A DNA stretch of 64,000 bases from Phoronis australis (lineage: Eukaryota > Phoronida > Phoronidae), in NCBI GenBank assembly GCA_002633005.1, contig NMRA01000029.1, positions 695,119-759,118 on the forward strand, in the 5' to 3' direction. Positions within the stretch are counted from its first letter, which is position 1; every line of letters starts with the position of its first letter. Made by a program: the position numbers and the translations under genes. Below the pieces are notes generated by a model. It was not told the DNA's origin. It saw only the letters and a list, made by a program, of their open reading frames with translations, and made no database searches. Positions 58,699 through 64,000 of this stretch are shown in pieces.

Positions 58699-58955
58699 TG
58701 GCTGATCTAGGATACCATGAGGGGGGGCCGACATCCTCGGAGAAGCGGGCAAACCGCGATTGTATGCACGCAGGCGGCCCGGAAGTTGCGGGCGCCGAGG
58801 ATGTTTACCTTCTACAAAGGAAATCTGTCGTTGGACTAAAAAAACGGAACGTGTTTCCCCCCCTCGTCCGCTTCAGGCGTTTTGCTGGTTTATTTTTCTT
58901 GCGGCAGTGAACTTGAGGGGGGCCCAGCCCCCCCCCAAATCCGCCTATGATTTTG
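58699..58955. mobile_element. MITE-like element with G-run ends
   Basis: Left tip CAGTGGCTGATCTAGGATAC with GAGGGGGGG; right tip, reversed, CATAGGCGGATTTGGGGGGG. Similar tips occur at 58010-58164. The long G and C runs give spurious open frames. Confidence 0.5.
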
Positions 58956-59794
58956 TACTTTTTCAAATTGTCACCTCTGTGGTCACAGGTGATTTGAATC
59001 GTTGGAGAGAAATTTTCAGTCACAAAGGGAATTTTTAGGCCTCGTGGGACCGGGAATTTCGCGTGATTTTTCAATATTTTTGAGAGGGGAATAGGGCCGA
59101 TATTTGGCCCCAAAATTGAGGGTTGAGGGCCCTGACCTTTTTGTAAAGAAAAATGCATCACGCTTCAACCCATAGTCATGAAAACACAGCCTGGCTGGCC
59201 GAAGAATCTCCGGTCCTCGTTGCTATATGGCGGCACCCGAGATGCGACAAATTATGATTCGAAAATAGTTATAAATTTTACACGGACGTATTTTCCTTCG
59301 TCAGTCGCGGCGTATGGCAAGGACCCAACGCTTCCGAATCCCAACGTCCTTAGGGATTGTAAAACAGACAGTTGAGTGTCCGTATTTTTTCTAGCTGTTC
59401 GAGCAACGCGGAGTACAACTACGCGGATAAGCCACCAGAGCTATCGTAGCGAGCCTCGTTTTGGAACACGCCTCCTGTCGGCGTGAATAGGGTCTATAAC
59501 AGTACACACCTTGCATTTGTACCAAGACGTCCCACTGCGTCTGTCCTCAGTCTCTGAGTCATCCTCTCAATAGCTGTCTATATTCTGCCTCACCATAGTC
59601 GGGCTCAAACATATACCCACTGCAACTAAAATCTAAAAGATTCCTAAATCCAAAGTAATTGAGTTCTCTAACAACCTAGCTTGTCGTAGAAAACTCGTCG
59701 ATGGGAAGTTGTCGACGATAATTTTAGGAGACCAGCTTACAAACAACAATAGAACAGATCATCACAGTAACTCGAACGCACTAGAAACGAAAAT

Positions 59795-59935
59795 ACGGTA
59801 AATTCTTAACCCCCTAAACGTCACATGCGGTGTAGTGCACGACTAATTAATACAATTACGGGGAGCCTTAATTAACTGAAGCATATGTCTGGGATAATCC
59901 ACGAACCTTATTTTTACTAAAAAGGGCACGGAAAA
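59795..59935 (+). repeat. Right arm of diverged inverted repeat
   Basis: Counterpart of 55085-55240: CCCCCTAAACGTCAC, ATTACGGGGAGCC, ATGTCTGGGATAATCC, TTTTTACTAAAA. Confidence 0.7.
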
Positions 59936-60060
59936 GGTAGCCTTCCCCTTGCCCCACACTCTTCCTGGCCGTTAATAACGACGCCTCTGTTAATCAAAGC
60001 AAAATCCAGAGCTTATGTTCTTTTACCACTATAATTAAGGACTTGACGTTACCTTTTCAG

Positions 60061-60240
60061 TCGATGGTCAATGGAGCAACTGGTCCAGCGACGACGAAAG
60101 CACAGACTGTTATTGTAAGAAATTTAAATATACCACTCTGAGAAGATATTGCACAAATCCGCCTCCTCAAAACGGCGGCAAGTCTTGCGATGGAGTGAAA
60201 AAGCGCACTGTTCGTGAATCGTGCGTCCCCACAGTGGAAT
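60061..60240 (+). CDS. TSP1 exon, phase 1-1
   Basis: Acceptor GACGTTACCTTTTCAG and perfect donor GTAAGT bound a 180-nt exon. It reads DGQWSNWSSDDESTDCYC, then TTLRRYCTNPPPQNGGKSC and KKRTVRESCVPTVE. WSNW, RRYC, NPPPxNGGxxC and a final SC make a full thrombospondin type 1 repeat, similar in form to 44515-44670 (WxxWSxxxxC version). Phase 1 at both ends and in frame with 62166-62392. Five Cys are visible; the sixth may come from a neighbouring exon. Confidence 0.85.
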
Positions 60241-60395
60241 GTAAGTCTGTTCCGGCCACCCTTCCGCCAACTTTCACCCAAGTCACCAAAGGGCAATCAT
60301 CCTCCTTTTTTGACATATCCGCTTTGTCGTTTACTTGCGTTTTGAGACTAGCCATGATGACGATCTACTAGCAGCTGTCCGTTTCTTTCGCCGGT

Positions 60396-60931
60396 TTAAC
60401 ACTTGCTGGTGTATGGGAAATCTCCGAGGCCGCAGGAAGCGTCACGTAAAACGATGGGAAACAGAATTTTAGCGAATGAAAATATATTTAAAGTCGAAAC
60501 TAAGGTGAACTCTTTGTATATTTCCACACAAAATGCGGAGCATTCCTTAACAAATATGTCTGCTGATATGTCTTCTAGTATTAAAATACTAGAAGTATTA
60601 AAATACCAGCAGACATAATCGAGACATTCGCCTAAACTACATGTATGTGTTGACAAAGCATTGGCAGTAGCAGTGCTGGGTTGTTGCATGGTCACAGATC
60701 GTCTCCATTTAATTAAAGTACAGTCCTCACAGACGAACGTCGCAAGACAACACAGAGCTATCTCCGAAATTCCATTTATCAAACCCTTTTGTGAGAGCAA
60801 CAGAATCATTCTGTAGACGAAATTTGCCATTCTAAAGAACAACGTTTGATTACCATCTGGCAAAATAAAAGATTTGGACTCCATGTCCATGTTTGCTGCG
60901 TCGCACTCCTGAAACTGGTTATATACAAGCA
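60396..60931 (-). CDS. Unassigned open frame, possible exon
   Basis: Minus frame of about 178 codons after a possible acceptor (TATAACCAGTTTCAG): ECDAANMDMESKSFILPDG, then FRMANFVYRMILLLS, EIALCCLATFVCEDC and HTCSLGECLDYVCWYF. It is Cys-rich (about 12), with codon patterns that look real, and runs to a stop at 60396. I do not recognise the family. It lies in the intron of the plus-strand TSP1 gene, antisense. Chance or a decayed gene remains possible. Confidence 0.35.
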
Positions 60932-61416
60932 CAAAAAATCCCGCATAGTTTTTGCTCGATTTAGGTGGATTTTTTTTCTTTTTTTGAAAAAATGAGCAAC
61001 TAAACACACCACTCCGTGGACTCCACATTAAAATAGCACAGACCAGGACCAACTATGCTCTAAAAAATTAAAATATTTACTTTCTTGAAGGGAACCTATC
61101 AAGAACAAGTTGCTTGATTGCTACGAGACTCGCCACATGCGATAAAAATTAAAAGAACAACCTTAATATATTATTATATTCCACAAAGAGTGTACGGTAT
61201 TGTGATGCACTTGAAAGCCACCAAATTCATTCCAATGAAAGGATTTGGCAACTATGTGTAAGCAGCAAAAAAATTTCACAGGGATTTGCAAACGCGATTG
61301 TTCTTTGCCAAAGTTTTTCCGTTTTGTGACATTTGAGGCTAACAGCCTAACGCTAATTACAGCACACCAGACTACTTTAACTATTGGGAGTTGTTTTGTT
61401 ATCGGTTTGACGAAAA

Positions 61417-61800
61417 ATATACACTTTGTATAAGAGTATTTGGGCTGATAATCTTACTTTAACAGAGAAAGGAACAAGATAATACCAATTCCATAACCAA
61501 AACTGGTGAAAGATATACACTTTGTATAAGAGTATTTGGGCTGATAATTTTTCTTTAACTGAGAAAGGAACAAGATAATACCAATTCCATAACAAAAACT
61601 GATGAAAGATATACTCTTTGTATAAGAGTATTTGGGCTGATAATCTTGCTTTAACAGAGAAAGGAACAATATGATACCAATTCCACAACCAAAACTGTTG
61701 AAAGATGTACACTTTGTATACGAGTATTTGGGCTGATAATCTTGCTTTAACTGAGAAAGGAACAAGATAATACCAATTCCACAACCAAAACTGTTGAACT
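61417..61800 (+). repeat. Four-copy tandem repeat, exact 96-bp period
   Basis: ACACTTTGTATAAGAGTATT starts at 61421, 61517, 61613 (one change) and 61709. Because 96 is 32 codons, the minus strand stays open for 159 codons with a 32-residue repeat (WLWNWYYLVPFSVK ... YSYTK in another frame). Two minus frames are open through the array, which argues that openness is due to the repeat, not to selection. Confidence 0.9.
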
Positions 61801-62165
61801 AGATCTTTTAACCTCACAAAACCACTCTCGTAGGATCCTATTCCTTTTTCCAACAAGAACGTCGAAATGGTGCAATAGGGACTTAAGAAAATGATTCAGT
61901 TCTTTGAGGTTTGCCAACCCTAAAACTGATAATTAAAAAATGCCGCATGTACACCATAACTGTGACTTTAGTTGTCGGCTCATGTGCTTTTTAAACCCCA
62001 AACTGTGAGACCTAAGAAGACATCATTGACAGTGTGAATTCGTAGCTGTGTTAATGGTGTAAAGAATGCCAACCTTTTTATGACTCAGACTTTTGTTACA
62101 CTATTTCAAATTTTGGCCAACACACAACAGCCTTACAAAGTCTAATGATTTGATTTGTTCAACAG

Positions 62166-62392
62166 ATGTCACTTCTTGCAACTGCACACTGCACCACCCA
62201 ACGATCCACATTGCAACACAGTTCACAAATATTGAAGGGGCAATGCATGGGCTTCTAGAGGGCAACAACAGAATGCTCGCGTATGAAACCCCCCATTTCC
62301 CTGTGCAGCCAGCAAACACTTACCCTAGTTCAGTCGACGTGCAGACGCTGCCTCATTGTCATCCCCCAAGAAATATTCGTGGACGCTATTGA
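62166..62392 (+). CDS. Last exon following TSP1 repeat
   Basis: Acceptor GATTTGTTCAACAG gives phase 1 entry (AT-GTC-ACT); 75 codons follow to TGA. It begins VTSCNCTLHHPTIHIATQF and ends TLPHCHPPRNIRGRY. His/Pro-rich, no membrane segment, three Cys. Joining to 60240 makes a Tyr codon. The product therefore ends as a soluble extracellular tail. It is unlike the tail at 45609-45844, so the two TSP1 ends are not simple copies. Confidence 0.6.
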
Positions 62393-62840
62393 ATCTTGCT
62401 AGACGAAAGACTAGACGGTCAACAAGAGTTTAAAAATACCAATACAATTTTATATTACAAACCAAAAAGGAAATGCGTTTTCATCATCATGATTATAGTA
62501 CTAAGTGACAAAAATATCTTTCTCAGTGAGGCCTTATTAATTAATTAATAATTAGTTAATCAACCCGTTAACTTATGTTACACTGCTAATTGTATAACGT
62601 TGAACTGTATAAATATTTGAACAAACTCGTACTACAGTATGTGTGAGTTTTCAGTTTCACCTGCTAAAACGTCGGAACCTTAAAAGAAAATTTGACATTA
62701 GCCACAAACGCACGTGCGCAACCTGGGAAGCTCATTTATATTGAGAAGTGAATTATTTGTGACTTCACTCGCGCCATACGTTGGCCACATCGCGTGACCT
62801 ATATTAAAGTCTAAGAATATTGCCCGGGTATGAACCTGAG

Positions 62841-62900
62841 ACTTTCTGCTGACAAAGGGTAATAGCAGAAAGTGTCGGGTTCGAACCCCGGTAGAGACGC
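62841..62900. repeat. tRNA-like B box beside a perfect 10-bp hairpin
   Basis: ACTTTCTGCT and AGCAGAAAGT pair across a 13-nt loop and are followed directly by GTCGGGTTCGAACCCCGG, a complete T-arm with B box. No matching acceptor stem or D-arm was found. It may be a decayed tRNA with a long variable arm or part of a SINE. Confidence 0.4.
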
Positions 62901-62909
62901 TGAGAAACT

Positions 62910-64000
62910 GTTTTAGACTTAATGTGATGATACCAACATAGGACGAGTTTGAAAACTAATACTTCTTGGTTTATTGATCTTAAAGGAGAATGCCACCCAA
63001 AAAAAAACAACATATTTTGTATCAGTTGAGATCGAGTAGTTCCACTCGATAACAGAAAGTACAGTTCCTTTACCTGACTTCTGACGGCAGACGGATGTGT
63101 TGAAATCAACAAATGACTGACGTCAGAGGTTCGAACGCAGACTGTTCAGCAGTTCACAACACGCTTACTGGTGTCAGATTATCGCTTGAATTTATCGTTT
63201 TACACCACTAAATCATCAAAATTTGATGTAAAACCCTTACAAATACATATCGATTTATTGAACAAACGTGTTGTTTTATTTCGGCGTTACGGATGTATAG
63301 GTAGTTGAATTAACGTACCATAGCCTACAAAGTTCGGTATTCCAATTTACCACAGTCGGTTGAGGGAGTGTGGGGTCTGTTTGGTGATAAATTCTAATTA
63401 TAATACGGACAGGAGAACATAGGTTGTGTTGTAATTTCAAACTTGCGATTTTTTTAGTTCTAAACACACAAAACGCTTGTTATCCCGGCCAGTTGCTCGG
63501 AACTCGATCAGGCCCTTTGCGGCCGGACTGAAGACATCACGAACATAAACCAGCCAAAGTTGGAAACTAAACTTCCAGTCACGAAAAGACTATACTTGTG
63601 AGTCAAAAAATAATGTGCACGTAATTATTTTGGTGAATTAGCTAAGAAACTGCAAATCTACTTACAAGGTTGTCAGGTGCCGCAAAGTAGGGTTACCCTT
63701 CCATAGAACCGTCAGGGTAAAAGTTGTACTGTAACAATGATTCAAATAATGTATATGAATATCTAAATAAAGACTGTCCTAACATCTGACCATAGGATAT
63801 ACAGTGTAATTTTGAGTTATTGTTTCGCAACAGCTTTCTGTCATAAAACACTAAATTAGTGCCCGGTCAATTAGTTTATTGCACTCTAAAGCAGGTAACG
63901 CAGTTATTTATTCATTGCTGGCTTCTCAAAATATTTGCACTCACGAACACTCCAAATGCATTACAAATTGTATTTAATGTAACACACTATGCTTCAGTTT
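62910..64000. other. Right flank, nothing recognised
   Basis: AT-rich, with short frames only and no splice-bounded exon or repeat boundary visible. Confidence 0.4.

Overview
This is AT-rich, repeat-dense animal DNA. Its genes are split by long introns, it carries Penelope-like, R2-like and LTR-type retroelement remnants plus many short inverted-repeat DNA elements, and its small runs of N look like assembly joins. I think it comes from an invertebrate, probably marine. The thrombospondin type 1 (TSP1) exons and the element mix suggest a deuterostome or lophotrochozoan, but I cannot name the species.

The left part (about 3.3-27.3 kb) holds one minus-strand gene, or a locus of overlapping isoforms. 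Eight very short exons (27-81 nt), each a multiple of three and each bounded by phase-1 introns, are scattered over 23 kb. They lead to a last exon with one transmembrane segment and an acidic tail (3394-3938). Two further phase-1 exons (19176-19525 and 25990-26195) run to their own stop codons without a membrane segment and look like alternative, soluble ends. The layout resembles a micro-exon gene: any subset of cassettes keeps the frame. No 5' end is visible.

From 27.4 to 41 kb I see mostly repeats. A long array-type repeat with a recurring CCTAGTGGC core is interrupted by two nested inverted-repeat elements (28777-30598 and 30927-33327) whose empty target can be read from the flanks. Several MITE-like and SINE-like elements follow.

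From 41 to 46 kb and again at 60-62.4 kb, plus-strand phase-1 TSP1 exons are followed by last exons with stops (45609-45844 and 62166-62392). These are either two neighbouring paralogues or one gene with alternative ends. The TSP1 exon at 45365-45533 is frameshifted.

Between these sits a retroelement cluster: a Penelope-like reverse transcriptase (minus, about 47.2-48.3 kb), an LTR-type fragment (51.67-52.7 kb), and a 5'-truncated R2-like non-LTR element (minus, 52776-54989). That last open frame joins a zinc knuckle and restriction-like endonuclease to a complete-looking ubiquitin-specific protease (USP) domain. It is the most unusual item in the window. A THAP-domain relic lies just to its right, inside a pair of diverged inverted repeats (55.1 and 59.8 kb).
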